Source of the DNA: Bacillota bacterium
GTDB taxonomy: Bacteria; Bacillota; Bacilli; Paenibacillales; NBRC-103111
Direction of reading: 5' to 3'
Assembly: GCA_023391955.1 (NCBI GenBank)
Contig: JAEWAA010000586.1
Coordinates: 1 to 17,040 of the forward strand
DNA length: 17,040 nucleotides
Shown here: positions 1 to 7,040 of the stretch, piece after piece
How positions within the stretch are numbered: the first letter of the stretch is position 1
How the letters are laid out: each line of letters begins with the position of its first letter
Made by a program: the position numbers and the translations under genes
The notes under the pieces: generated by a model
The model's input: the letters and a program-made list of their open reading frames with translations, nothing else
What the model was told of the DNA's origin: nothing
Databases searched by the model: none

Positions 1-1542
1 GTTTTTTTTGGAGGTATCCAGGGCTTGTTGGGCGGTGAAGGTTTTGCCGCTGACAATCGCCTTCAGCCAGTTGTCCTTGATTTGCTGGTCCACGTTCTTC
101 GCGATCATGGTCAGATCGGCAGGCAGCACAGGCAGGTACTCCGGCTTCAGCGTAGGAATCGGACGGTCCTTGCTGACATAGGCGGCAATCGCGTCGTCGG
201 ACAGCTTCAAGAGAGCGGTTTGTGTATCATTTTTCGGCTTGAAAGTGGTATTTCCCCACAGAAGAGTAGAGCTCATCATTGCCAGGTCGCCTGTATAGGA
301 AGCTTCAATCTTGTTTTTCTCAGCATCAATAGTTTCAGGTACACCTTCTGCGTTCCGCTTCCAGTGGACACCTTCCAGACCCTTGCTGACGGTGAGGGAA
401 ACATCCGGTTTGATCATGAAGTCGATGTATTGCATAACGGCTTTTTGGTCCTTGGCTTTGGCGTTGACAATCCCCACCATTTGAATCGGGCTGGAAATAA
501 CTGGGCTAAACTGTCCGTATTGGGTGGAAGGCAACGGCAGAATGGCCAGCTTAACGTCCGGTGCATTCTGCTTCAGCGTATCGTAATCCTTCTCTGCAAG
601 GCTTTGGTGCATGTAGATGCCCAACTTGCCGCTGAGGAAATCCTGCTTGGCTTTTTCGCCGTTTTTGTCGGCCAGGAAGTCCTTATCTACAATGCCCGCG
701 TCAAACAGCTTCTTCTGGAAGTCTACAGAAGCAGACTGGCGCTCCCATTCATGGACAAAATTGCTGCCGTCTATGCGCCAAGCCACTTCACCGTAACCGA
801 ACATGTGGCTGACAATGGAGAAAGCGTTGCCGCTTAAGTTTACGCCGAAGGTATCCTTTTTGCCGTTGCCGTCCGGGTCCTGCTCGGTGAAGGCCTTGGC
901 TACATTAAACAGCTCGTCTGCGGTTTTCGGAGTGGACAGCTTCAGCTTATCCAGCCAGTCCTGACGGATAAAGATCATGTGGCCGGCTGTCAGAGGCGAC
1001 ACCTTTCCAATTTCATACAGCTTGCCGTCATCCTTGGTGCCAAGCTTCTTCAATTGGGGGAACTGCTTCATCAGGTCCTTGTAAGTGGTGCTGTATTTCT
1101 CCACCATTTCGTCGATGGGGGCAAGCAGCTTTTGGCTGTACCACAAATTCCGGTAGCCGGTATCGTATTCCAGAATCAGATCAGGTGCGCTGTTGCTGGC
1201 GAACAAAGTATTCAGCTTCTGCAGGGACTCCCAGCGGGGTACGGGAACATACTGGACATCCACAGGGCCGTTTTTGTTGATCCAATCGGTCCAGCGGTTT
1301 TTGTCCCAGTTGCCTTCTTGGGGAGGAATATTGTTGCGGTCATATATAGTTGCTGTGATTTTGCCTCTTGCTGCTGTTGTAGGTGCTGTTGAAGCACCCG
1401 CGGCTGCGGAAGCTCCAGTGGTGGGGCTTGTGCTGCTGGATGCGCCGTTATCACTGCTGCCGCAGCCTGCCAGAATCATGCCTGCCGCAGTTACCATTAC
1501 CGTGCCGCCTAATGCTGCCTTCTTCCAATTATGCTTTGCCAT
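1..1542 (-). CDS. Extracellular solute-binding lipoprotein of an ABC importer (LplA-like), 3' end outside window
   Basis: The frame is open from an ATG at 1542 to the left edge (514 codons, no stop), so the C-terminus is missing. The N-terminus is a lipoprotein signal: lysines at residues 3, 7 and 8, a hydrophobic stretch, then lipobox L-A-G-C with the lipidated Cys at residue 27. A Ser/Thr/Ala-rich linker follows, then a family 1 periplasmic-binding fold typical of large LplA-type sugar or oligosaccharide receptors. I recognise this from overall character (a W-rich start of the mature domain, a 'PDLILEYD' segment, an 'FIRQDWLDKL' segment, an 'FTEQDPDGNGKKDTFG' loop). A ribosome binding site AAGGGGG lies about 10 nt upstream. 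The gene follows the AraC-type membrane regulator on the same strand, the usual arrangement for these importers in Paenibacillus; permease genes would be expected elsewhere or beyond the edge. The substrate cannot be told. Confidence 0.93.
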   Translation of the reverse strand, partial: MAKHNWKKAALGGTVMVTAAGMILAGCGSSDNGASSSTSPTTGASAAAGASTAPTTAARGKITATIYDRNNIPPQEGNWDKNRWTDWINKNGPVDVQYVPVPRWESLQKLNTLFASNSAPDLILEYDTGYRNLWYSQKLLAPIDEMVEKYSTTYKDLMKQFPQLKKLGTKDDGKLYEIGKVSPLTAGHMIFIRQDWLDKLKLSTPKTADELFNVAKAFTEQDPDGNGKKDTFGVNLSGNAFSIVSHMFGYGEVAWRIDGSNFVHEWERQSASVDFQKKLFDAGIVDKDFLADKNGEKAKQDFLSGKLGIYMHQSLAEKDYDTLKQNAPDVKLAILPLPSTQYGQFSPVISSPIQMVGIVNAKAKDQKAVMQYIDFMIKPDVSLTVSKGLEGVHWKRNAEGVPETIDAEKNKIEASYTGDLAMMSSTLLWGNTTFKPKNDTQTALLKLSDDAIAAYVSKDRPIPTLKPEYLPVLPADLTMIAKNVDQQIKDNWLKAIVSGKTFTAQQALDTSKKN

Positions 1543-1585
1543 TCTTGTAAATCCCCCTTCGCATGGATAGATGCGTGCGCTTTGC

Positions 1586-1599
1586 GTAAAACGCTTACT
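1586..1599. promoter_or_regulatory. Possible catabolite-responsive (cre) operator
   Basis: GTAAAACGCTTACT on the + strand matches 12 of 14 positions of the Bacillus cre consensus TGWAARCGYTWNCW, missing only the first two. It lies about 45 bp upstream of the lipoprotein start, where a CcpA roadblock or operator would make sense for a sugar receptor. This is consensus matching only. Confidence 0.35.
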
Positions 1600-1857
1600 T
1601 GCTGTGATGTGTTTTCCTTTTGACGATGCTCGGCGCTTTCGTAAAGCTCCTCGATTGCAGAATACAACACCCTGAATGCAGCGGGCAATTTACATGTTTC
1701 CCGGACTAACCGATCGGCCAAAACACTGGGCTAACCGGAAATCTCCGATAAACCAAACAGAAAAAAACATCGGCTAACCAAGTGAAAATGCCTTATGCAG
1801 CGCGGGTTTGCGGGGATTTAGCATCAAATCCAACCGCTTCCAAATTCAACCAATAGG

Positions 1858-2094
1858 TTCTGACGGAAGCTGGTGTTGTTTTACTGCGGATACGCCCCTT
1901 CCGAATTCTAACGGAAGTGAGCGCCGTTATTTGGCCCATAATTGGCTCCTTTAAATTCTAACGGAAGCCACAGCCTTTATTTGGCTCCGCCACTACCTCC
2001 CGGGCCGATTTTGCCGCGAATAACGTCTCCTGCTTCCGTTAGAAAATGCACAGCCCTATTTTACGCCCAATAAGGGCTCTCACTTCCGTTAGAA
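1858..2094. repeat. Mirror-symmetric 50-bp-period repeat element, TAACGGAAG type (copy 1)
   Basis: Five copies of a TTCTAACGGAAG core occur: 1858-1870 (one mismatch), 1906-1919 and 1956-1968 in forward orientation, then 2032-2044 and 2082-2094 inverted. Spacings are 48, 50 and, on the inverted side, 50 bp. The pairs 1906/2094 and 1956/2044 share one exact centre, position 2000, so the region is a long imperfect inverted repeat. Sequence between the cores is also related: both arms carry TGAG, then GCC, TTATT and GGC blocks at matching offsets. It occupies the 689-bp gap between the regulator and the lipoprotein gene. The same family recurs at 8379-8670. No open frame or T-tract terminator is associated with it. 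Confidence 0.85.
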
Positions 2095-2183
2095 TCCCCG
2101 GGCAATTGGCAGGATGACAAAAGCCGCTATTCCCCCTTCGCGGAAGAACGCGGCCCTCGTCTTATGACCCGCCGCGCATGGGT

Positions 2184-2219
2184 CCAGCAAGCCAGCCAAC
2201 CAGCCTGCTTGCCTGCCTG
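2184..2219. repeat. Degenerate tetranucleotide tandem tract
   Basis: The stretch reads as about nine near-copies of a CCAG/CCTG-like 4-mer (CCAG CAAG CCAG CCAA CCAG CCTG CTTG CCTG CCTG). It also contains a short stem with GCAAGC (2187-2192) pairing to GCTTGC (2207-2212). It lies just after the stop of the AraC-type gene. It may help end transcription, but it has no T-run. Confidence 0.5.
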
Positions 2220-2231
2220 AAGGCACCAAGC

Positions 2232-4484
2232 TTACCCGGTATGGCTTTTGCGGTAATCGCCGGGAGTGACCCCTTCGATTTTTTTGAACGCGCGGATGTA
2301 TGAAATATCGTGGATGTAGCCCACCGCATTGGCGATCTGCTGCAGGGACAGCGACGTTTGCGTCAGCAGCTTCTTGCTCTCCTCAATCCGGACATGGACC
2401 ATAAAGTCCACCAGCTTTACGCCGAAGGCTTCCTTAAAAAGACGGCTCAAATATTTGCCGTTCAGCCCAAAGCGGTCGCACAGATGAGTCAGCGAAAGGT
2501 CCGGATTGGCGAATTCCGTTTCCATGTAAGCCTTGACTTCCTTCATCAGCGCCAGATGGCTCCGGCTCTCCCGGTACGTCTGCAGCCGCTGATGGAATGC
2601 CTCCAGGATGCCCATGAAGCGGATTTCCGTATCCTCCGCCAAATCGAACTGCTCCTTGATCGCCAGAAGCTGGGGCTCCGTATCCTCCCGCCAGTCACTC
2701 TGGACCTCCTCGGGAAATTCCGAAAGCTCCCGCCGCAGCTGCCCGATAATCGCCTCCAAAAGGCGGATATGCTCCTCGCGGGTGAAGCTTTTATTACGCT
2801 GCTCCCGGAAAATCTCCGAAAACAGCGGACGCCAGTCAGGCTCCCCGGCCCGGTAGGCATGGGCGAAGCTGCGCAGCTCCTTGCCGTCATAAGGCAAACC
2901 GCCGCCGCTGTCCGCAGGCGCCTGATCCCGCTGCCGGATAATCCGGTTCAGCCCCAAGGCGGGCTTGAAGGACAGCGCCTTGGATGCCGTGCGGTAGCTG
3001 GGCGGCAGCTCGGCCAATTCCCCGGCAGCCGTTCCGATTCCCGCTGTCACTGTAAACTCCAGATTATGCTCCACCCAGGTCCGGACCTGCTCCGCCAAAC
3101 CGGCCACCAGCAGCTCGCAGGCCTCCGGCGAACCCTCAATCCGGTACAAGGCCGCCACCCGGTGCTGGTCTGTCCACTCTGTCCAAACCTCCATGGGCAG
3201 CGCTTCCTTCTCGGCCACCTCCCGGATGACGCTGATCAGCACAAATTTCAGCAGGGAGAAATCCCTATAGGTGTATTTGCCGGTCACCTCGGCGTACCGG
3301 TCGATTTCGTACAGGGCGATGGCCATGGCCTCGCCTCCGCCCGGAGCCTTCATGCCGAAGCGGTGCAGCTCCTGCTCCCACTCCTCCTGGCCGATGGTCC
3401 GGTAACCCTCCAGCAGCTCCAGGAAAAAATGCCGCCTCCGGAATTGGGAGTCCTCCTCGTGCATCTTACGGAAGGTGTCCGATTCCTCAATAAGCCTGTC
3501 GATGGCCCGTTCGATAAAACGGAACTCGTCCTCTCCTTTTTTGCCCGATGCTTCATTCTTCTTGGATGCATATTCCTCGACCCGGTTGATCAGCGATTCG
3601 ATAGGGCGGTAATTCCGCTTGGTAATAAAGGTGATCCACGCCGATCCGGCCACCACCACACCGATGCCGATGGCTGCCCAGATATAAGAGAACACCGAGA
3701 AAAATTGAAAAATCTTAATGTCATGCACCCCGCTGCGGTATGTCCAGCCGGTATACGGGGAGCTGATTTCCGTCAGAATGGAGCCTGGCAGAGAGCCGTT
3801 GGGATTGGAGCTCAGCATCAGGGAGCCGCCTCCGTCCCGGACCTCCAGATAACTGATGCTGGAGTTGGACAGCTCCACCAGGGACCGCTCCAGATTATGG
3901 AGGCTGATGTTCACCACCACCAGCCCCTCCCCGCCGGTCAAAAGCGGGTACTTACGGCTAATAGACACCACCTCCGGCGTCCCCGTGTCCTGGCCCGGCA
4001 GCTCCTGATAACGGCGCACCTTGGACAGCTGGTACAAATCCGGCACCTGTCTCATTTGTTCAATAAACCCTTTGTCCCCGAAGCTCTCCACCGGCAGCAG
4101 CATGTTGCCGCTTAACACAGTGGAATCCGCAGTCCGGTACAGATAGACGGAATCGATATAATTGTTATAATTGGACAGCTGGTTGACCTTCTTGGAAACC
4201 TCATAAATGGTATAAGGCTGCTGTTCCTCCTGGGTGGATGCGAAAAACTGCTTCAGCAAAGCTGCAGATTCAATTTCCTGAACCAGCATGCTGTCGATTT
4301 CCTTCATGGAATGGTCAATCAGTTGGATAACGTGATTCACATACGCCCGGTTGGCGTTCACCGTCTCCCGGTGGGACAGCTGGCTGATCAACAGGAAGGT
4401 CAGCACAATCAGCACGGATACCAAGGTAAAAAAAACCGGAAAATAGGATAAGAGCAACCGGTAAAACCATTTTTTCTGCTTCAA
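2232..4484 (-). CDS. AraC-family transcriptional regulator with two membrane segments and an extracellular sensor domain
   Basis: A one-protein signal receptor and DNA-binding regulator of the YesN-like AraC type. From a TTG at 4502 the frame is 756 residues, but the only good ribosome binding site (GGGAGG, 4495-4500) serves the TTG at 4484, so I start there (750 residues, beginning M-K-Q-K-K). In the longer numbering, transmembrane segment 1 is about residues 18-42 and segment 2 about 268-294. They enclose a roughly 225-residue extracellular region of the dCACHE/sensor kind. After segment 2 comes a linker and a cytoplasmic middle domain. The last ~100 residues hold a double helix-turn-helix AraC domain, recognised by 'DRFGLNGKYLSRLFKEAFG' and 'IANAVGYIHDISYIRAFKK'. 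The partner gene is the lipoprotein receptor downstream on the same strand, which this protein probably controls in response to an external sugar. No convincing sigma-A promoter was found in the gap 4485-4600. Confidence 0.93.
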   Translation of the reverse strand: MKQKKWFYRLLLSYFPVFFTLVSVLIVLTFLLISQLSHRETVNANRAYVNHVIQLIDHSMKEIDSMLVQEIESAALLKQFFASTQEEQQPYTIYEVSKKVNQLSNYNNYIDSVYLYRTADSTVLSGNMLLPVESFGDKGFIEQMRQVPDLYQLSKVRRYQELPGQDTGTPEVVSISRKYPLLTGGEGLVVVNISLHNLERSLVELSNSSISYLEVRDGGGSLMLSSNPNGSLPGSILTEISSPYTGWTYRSGVHDIKIFQFFSVFSYIWAAIGIGVVVAGSAWITFITKRNYRPIESLINRVEEYASKKNEASGKKGEDEFRFIERAIDRLIEESDTFRKMHEEDSQFRRRHFFLELLEGYRTIGQEEWEQELHRFGMKAPGGGEAMAIALYEIDRYAEVTGKYTYRDFSLLKFVLISVIREVAEKEALPMEVWTEWTDQHRVAALYRIEGSPEACELLVAGLAEQVRTWVEHNLEFTVTAGIGTAAGELAELPPSYRTASKALSFKPALGLNRIIRQRDQAPADSGGGLPYDGKELRSFAHAYRAGEPDWRPLFSEIFREQRNKSFTREEHIRLLEAIIGQLRRELSEFPEEVQSDWREDTEPQLLAIKEQFDLAEDTEIRFMGILEAFHQRLQTYRESRSHLALMKEVKAYMETEFANPDLSLTHLCDRFGLNGKYLSRLFKEAFGVKLVDFMVHVRIEESKKLLTQTSLSLQQIANAVGYIHDISYIRAFKKIEGVTPGDYRKSHTG

Positions 4485-4599
4485 TCTGCTGGCGCCTCCC
4501 AAATGATGTCTATGCGGCTTCCCTTGTATGCCGAAAACCCTTACAGCTCGTTCTATGCCTATCTTACCCTATCTTCCAAGCCTTGCCTACCTGAAAGCC

Positions 4600-5274
4600 T
4601 TAATGCCCCTGGGTCAGTCCTGGGCTCACCCCCGCAGGTTTGCCCGTCAGCAAGAGGCCAATCCCCCACAGGAGCTTGATAGCCACATCAATATAGACGA
4701 TTACCTCAAAGGAAATATCCCCATTCCACATCCCCGTCAGGGCATTGGCCGTCAGCAGGACAGCCAACAGAAACATGGAGCGTCCATGTACCCATGCCAT
4801 CGGAACAAAATGCAGCCCAATCGCCAGAAAAGCACCCAGCCATACCAGCCGGTAATTCCCATCACCGAAATGGGGGCCCCCTACCAGCACCATGACCACA
4901 AACATAAAAATGATAGAGGCAAGCGTCATCTTGTTTTGTCTGGAGGTTGGCGGCCCGTAGGAGAGCCTGCGGGCTAATTTTTTATTGGATAAAATACCGA
5001 AAACCCCTGCCATATAGCCGAATGAAAATACGGGCATGGAAATAAGCTGGCTCCCCCCGACCAGCTTCCCGATCAGGATGACTGCCGCTACCCAAACCAG
5101 CCAGGGTGTGTTTGCAAACTCCGAGGGGAGCAAATTTTGCCGAATTTTCGTTCCAAACAAGGCACTTTCGTGAAGGCGTACCGGGGGTACGTCAAACGGA
5201 AGTAACGCGGGATGGGGCGAAAAGGCGGTGAAAGGTGCCCTCAAGCGGGTTTGCAAACACAGCCTAAAGCCCAC
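4600..5274 (-). CDS. Small integral membrane protein, DUF6609-like; 5' end displaced by a repeat insertion
   Basis: The frame open from a GTG at 5274 gives 224 residues. Residues 1-57 are encoded almost wholly by the palindromic element at 5103-5265 and look unlike a protein domain (Pro/Arg/Leu-rich). From Trp58 on it is an ordinary polytopic membrane protein with about five or six hydrophobic helices; conserved-looking pieces include 'LSYGPPTSRQNKM', 'VGGPHFGDGNYRLVWLGA' and 'MAWVHGRSMFLL'. This resembles DUF6609 proteins as I remember them (function unknown, roughly 170-180 residues), a family call I cannot verify. The original start is probably the ATG at 5305: it has a strong GAGGAGGAG site and encodes 13 residues ending in K-R-V-C-G-L before a stop created by the element. 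Skipping 163 bp joins these in frame to W-L-V-W, giving about 180 residues. The present gene is therefore either inactive or expressed from a weak new start. Confidence 0.7.
   Translation of the reverse strand: MGFRLCLQTRLRAPFTAFSPHPALLPFDVPPVRLHESALFGTKIRQNLLPSEFANTPWLVWVAAVILIGKLVGGSQLISMPVFSFGYMAGVFGILSNKKLARRLSYGPPTSRQNKMTLASIIFMFVVMVLVGGPHFGDGNYRLVWLGAFLAIGLHFVPMAWVHGRSMFLLAVLLTANALTGMWNGDISFEVIVYIDVAIKLLWGIGLLLTGKPAGVSPGLTQGH
5103..5265. mobile_element. 163-bp palindromic MITE-like element inserted in the DUF6609-like gene
   Basis: The ends are 17-bp inverted repeats with one mismatch: AGGGTGTGTTTGCAAAC (5103-5119) and, on the other strand, AGGCTGTGTTTGCAAAC (5265-5249). The exact centre, 5184, coincides with a perfect CGTACC-GGG-GGTACG palindrome (5177-5191). 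Arms between ends and centre still align without gaps, sharing many positions (for example TTTTCG and CCG blocks), so the whole element is one degenerate hairpin. Removing 163 bp rejoins GGGCTT-TGG-CTG in frame across the interrupted membrane-protein gene. There is no coding capacity for a transposase. No clear target duplication is visible beyond a one-base ambiguity at the junction; a CAGCC pentamer at 5098-5102 and 5260-5264 is the only alternative, and it restores a stop codon instead of an open frame. Confidence 0.8.
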
Positions 5275-5323
5275 ATACCCTTTTATTCAAAAATGCTGCC
5301 TTCATTGCTTTCTCCTCCTCAGG
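5267..5323 (-). other. Orphaned original 5' end of the DUF6609-like gene with ribosome binding site
   Basis: On the minus strand a GAGGAGGAG ribosome binding site is followed, about 7 nt later, by ATG (5305). Thirteen codons read M-K-A-A-F-L-N-K-R-V-C-G-L and then TAG (5266-5264), whose last two bases belong to the element at 5103-5265. The basic N-terminus is a natural lead-in to the first membrane helix, which begins W-L-V-W on the far side of the element. Confidence 0.75.
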
Positions 5324-5333
5324 TTCCTTACCA

Positions 5334-5374
5334 ACCAAAAAGCGCCCGGGCTCCGCAAGCAGAGTCCAGGGCGC
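5334..5374 (-). terminator. Rho-independent terminator after leuA
   Basis: Read on the minus strand, GCGCCC...GGGCGC forms a GC-rich stem of about 12 bp (5342-5374) with small internal mismatches and a TTGC-type loop, followed by a TTTTT run. It lies 21 bp beyond the leuA stop and ends the ilv-leu operon. It also separates it from the downstream membrane-protein gene. Confidence 0.85.
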
Positions 5375-5395
5375 ATTTGTTTAAGTTCATTTGCA

Positions 5396-6943
5396 TTAAA
5401 TCAGCGTAACATTGTTCCGGCTGGCGGTTTGGCTGGAGCGTTTATCCAACAGCCGGTTGACGGCATGGACGTACGCTTTGGCACTGGCCTCCAGAATGTC
5501 GGTGCTGATGCCGCGGCCGGAGACGGCGATGCCGTTTTGGCGCAGGACCACATGAACCTCACCCAGGGCATCCTTGCCGTGGGAAACGGACTTGATGGAG
5601 TAGTCGCCCAACTCCACCTCTTCCTTGGTTACCTTGTCGATGGCCTTGTAGATGGCATCTACCGAGCCGTTGCCGATGGCCACCTCGTCAAACACCTCAC
5701 CATCCAGCTTGCGGATACGAACCGTTGCCGTAGGCACAGACTGGTTGCCGTAGGAAACCTGCATGGTTTCCAGGGTAAAGGCCTCGGGGATAGTCGCGAG
5801 CTTCTCGTCCAGAAGAGCGCGGATATCCTCGTCGCCCACTTCCTTCTTCTTGTCAGCCAGATCCTTGAACTTGGCAAAAGCCGCATTGACTGCTTCCTCT
5901 GCCAGGTCGTAGCCCAGGTCGATGAGCTTCTCCCGGAAAGCGTGGCGGCCGGAGTGTTTGCCCAGGACCAGCTTGCTCTCCTTCAGCCCTATGCTCTCGG
6001 GGGAGATGATTTCATAGGTGGTTTTTTCCTTCAGCATGCCGTCCTGATGGATGCCGGATTCATGGGCAAAAGCGTTGGCGCCCACGATGGCCTTGTTGCC
6101 GGGAACCACCATGCCGGTGAGCTTGCTCACCAGGCGGCTGGTGCGGGCGATTTCGTCCAGCTGCAGACCGGTTTTGGCTTGGAAAAAGTCCTGGCGGGTG
6201 TTAAGCGCCATGGCGACCTCCTCGATGGCCGTGTTGCCGGCTCGTTCACCGATGCCGTTCACGGTGCCTTCAATTTGGTCGGCGCCGTTTAAGATAGCGG
6301 CCAGGGCATTGGCCGTAGCCATCCCCAGGTCGTCATGGCAGTGAGCGGAGAGCTGGATTTTTTCGATACCCGGTACATTCTCCTTCAGGGTTTTGAAAAT
6401 GTTGCCGAACTCCGCGGGGTAGAGATAGCCCACCGTGTCGGGGATATTGACCACCGTGGCTCCCGCCCGGATGGCCATCTCCGTCACCTCGCACAGGAAG
6501 TCCAGCTCCGTGCGTCCGGCGTCCTCCGGGGAGAACTCCACCTTGCTGAAGAACTTGCGCGCATACCGGATGGCTGCCTCTGCGGTTTCCAGCACCTGAT
6601 GCTTCTCCATCTTCAGCTTGTACTTCCGGTGGATGGGCGAGGAGGCCAGGAACAGATGGAGACAGGGGTCCTGGGCGCCCTTCAGCGCCTCCCATGCCGC
6701 ATCAATATCCTGTACCCGGGAACGGGATAACCCGATGATAGTGGAGTTTCTCACAGCACCGGCCACTGCCTGTACGGCTGCCGAGTCGCCGGGGGAAGCG
6801 GCGGGGAAGCCGGCTTCAATCCGGTCCACCTTCAGCCGTTCCAGCTGGAGGGCAATCTCCACCTTCTCCTCCGTATTCAGGTTCACGCCCGGCGACTGCT
6901 CGCCATCCCGGAGTGTGGTGTCAAAAATATAAATTTTCCGCAT
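5396..6943 (-). CDS. leuA: 2-isopropylmalate synthase
   Basis: Catalyses the first committed step of leucine synthesis: acetyl-CoA plus 2-ketoisovalerate gives 2-isopropylmalate. I chose ATG 6943 (515 residues, normal for bacterial LeuA type 1) because GGAGGTGA sits 8 nt upstream; an upstream in-frame start at 6973 lacks a site. Catalytic TIM barrel at the N-terminus: DTTLRDGEQ at residues 8-16, the metal-binding HCHDD at 201-205, and GIGERAGN at 230-237. The C-terminal ~130 residues form the LeuA allosteric (leucine-binding) domain. It is the last gene of ilvB-ilvN-ilvC-leuA, so its expression should follow the Leu T-box, with feedback inhibition by leucine expected from the family. Unlike the B. 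subtilis operon, leuB, leuC and leuD do not follow. Confidence 0.97.
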   Translation of the reverse strand: MRKIYIFDTTLRDGEQSPGVNLNTEEKVEIALQLERLKVDRIEAGFPAASPGDSAAVQAVAGAVRNSTIIGLSRSRVQDIDAAWEALKGAQDPCLHLFLASSPIHRKYKLKMEKHQVLETAEAAIRYARKFFSKVEFSPEDAGRTELDFLCEVTEMAIRAGATVVNIPDTVGYLYPAEFGNIFKTLKENVPGIEKIQLSAHCHDDLGMATANALAAILNGADQIEGTVNGIGERAGNTAIEEVAMALNTRQDFFQAKTGLQLDEIARTSRLVSKLTGMVVPGNKAIVGANAFAHESGIHQDGMLKEKTTYEIISPESIGLKESKLVLGKHSGRHAFREKLIDLGYDLAEEAVNAAFAKFKDLADKKKEVGDEDIRALLDEKLATIPEAFTLETMQVSYGNQSVPTATVRIRKLDGEVFDEVAIGNGSVDAIYKAIDKVTKEEVELGDYSIKSVSHGKDALGEVHVVLRQNGIAVSGRGISTDILEASAKAYVHAVNRLLDKRSSQTASRNNVTLI

Positions 6944-6979
6944 GATCATCACCTCCAGGAAATGTGTCCCCATTCAGGG

Positions 6980-7008
6980 GAAAACGGCCTGCGCATGACG
7001 CACAGGCC
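6980..7008 (-). terminator. Hairpin between ilvC and leuA, possible attenuating terminator
   Basis: On the minus strand GGCCTGTGC-GTCAT-GCGCAGGCC is a 9-bp stem (6986-7008) with one G-U pair, followed by GTTTTCCCC. The T-run is short, so it probably terminates partially or protects the upstream ilvC mRNA, reducing leuA relative to ilvC. It lies in the 97-nt gap between the two genes. Confidence 0.5.
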
Positions 7009-7040
7009 GCATGTCCGGCTGATGGCCGGGGATGGGAAGC

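Noticed and set aside
1858..2094. CRISPR-like array, because short conserved repeats recur at ~50-bp intervals (also at 8379-8670 and 11529-11706).
   Set aside because: Orientation flips at the centre, the 'spacers' are similar to each other, repeats are only ~12 bp, and there are no cas genes.
2310..4115. Long open frame on the + strand (about 600 codons).
   Set aside because: It lies wholly antisense to the AraC-type regulator, whose domains and helices are convincing; its composition is that of a mirror frame without a recognisable domain.
4485..4599. Promoter for the AraC-type regulator in the gap after the DUF6609-like gene.
   Set aside because: Only weak -10-like hexamers without a spaced -35; nothing I could defend.
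5098..5264. CAGCC pentamer on both sides of the 5103-5265 element as a 5-bp target-site duplication.
   Set aside because: Using it leaves a TAG in the reconstructed gene and breaks the terminal symmetry; the 163-bp excision gives both an open frame and symmetric ends. Kept only as an alternative.
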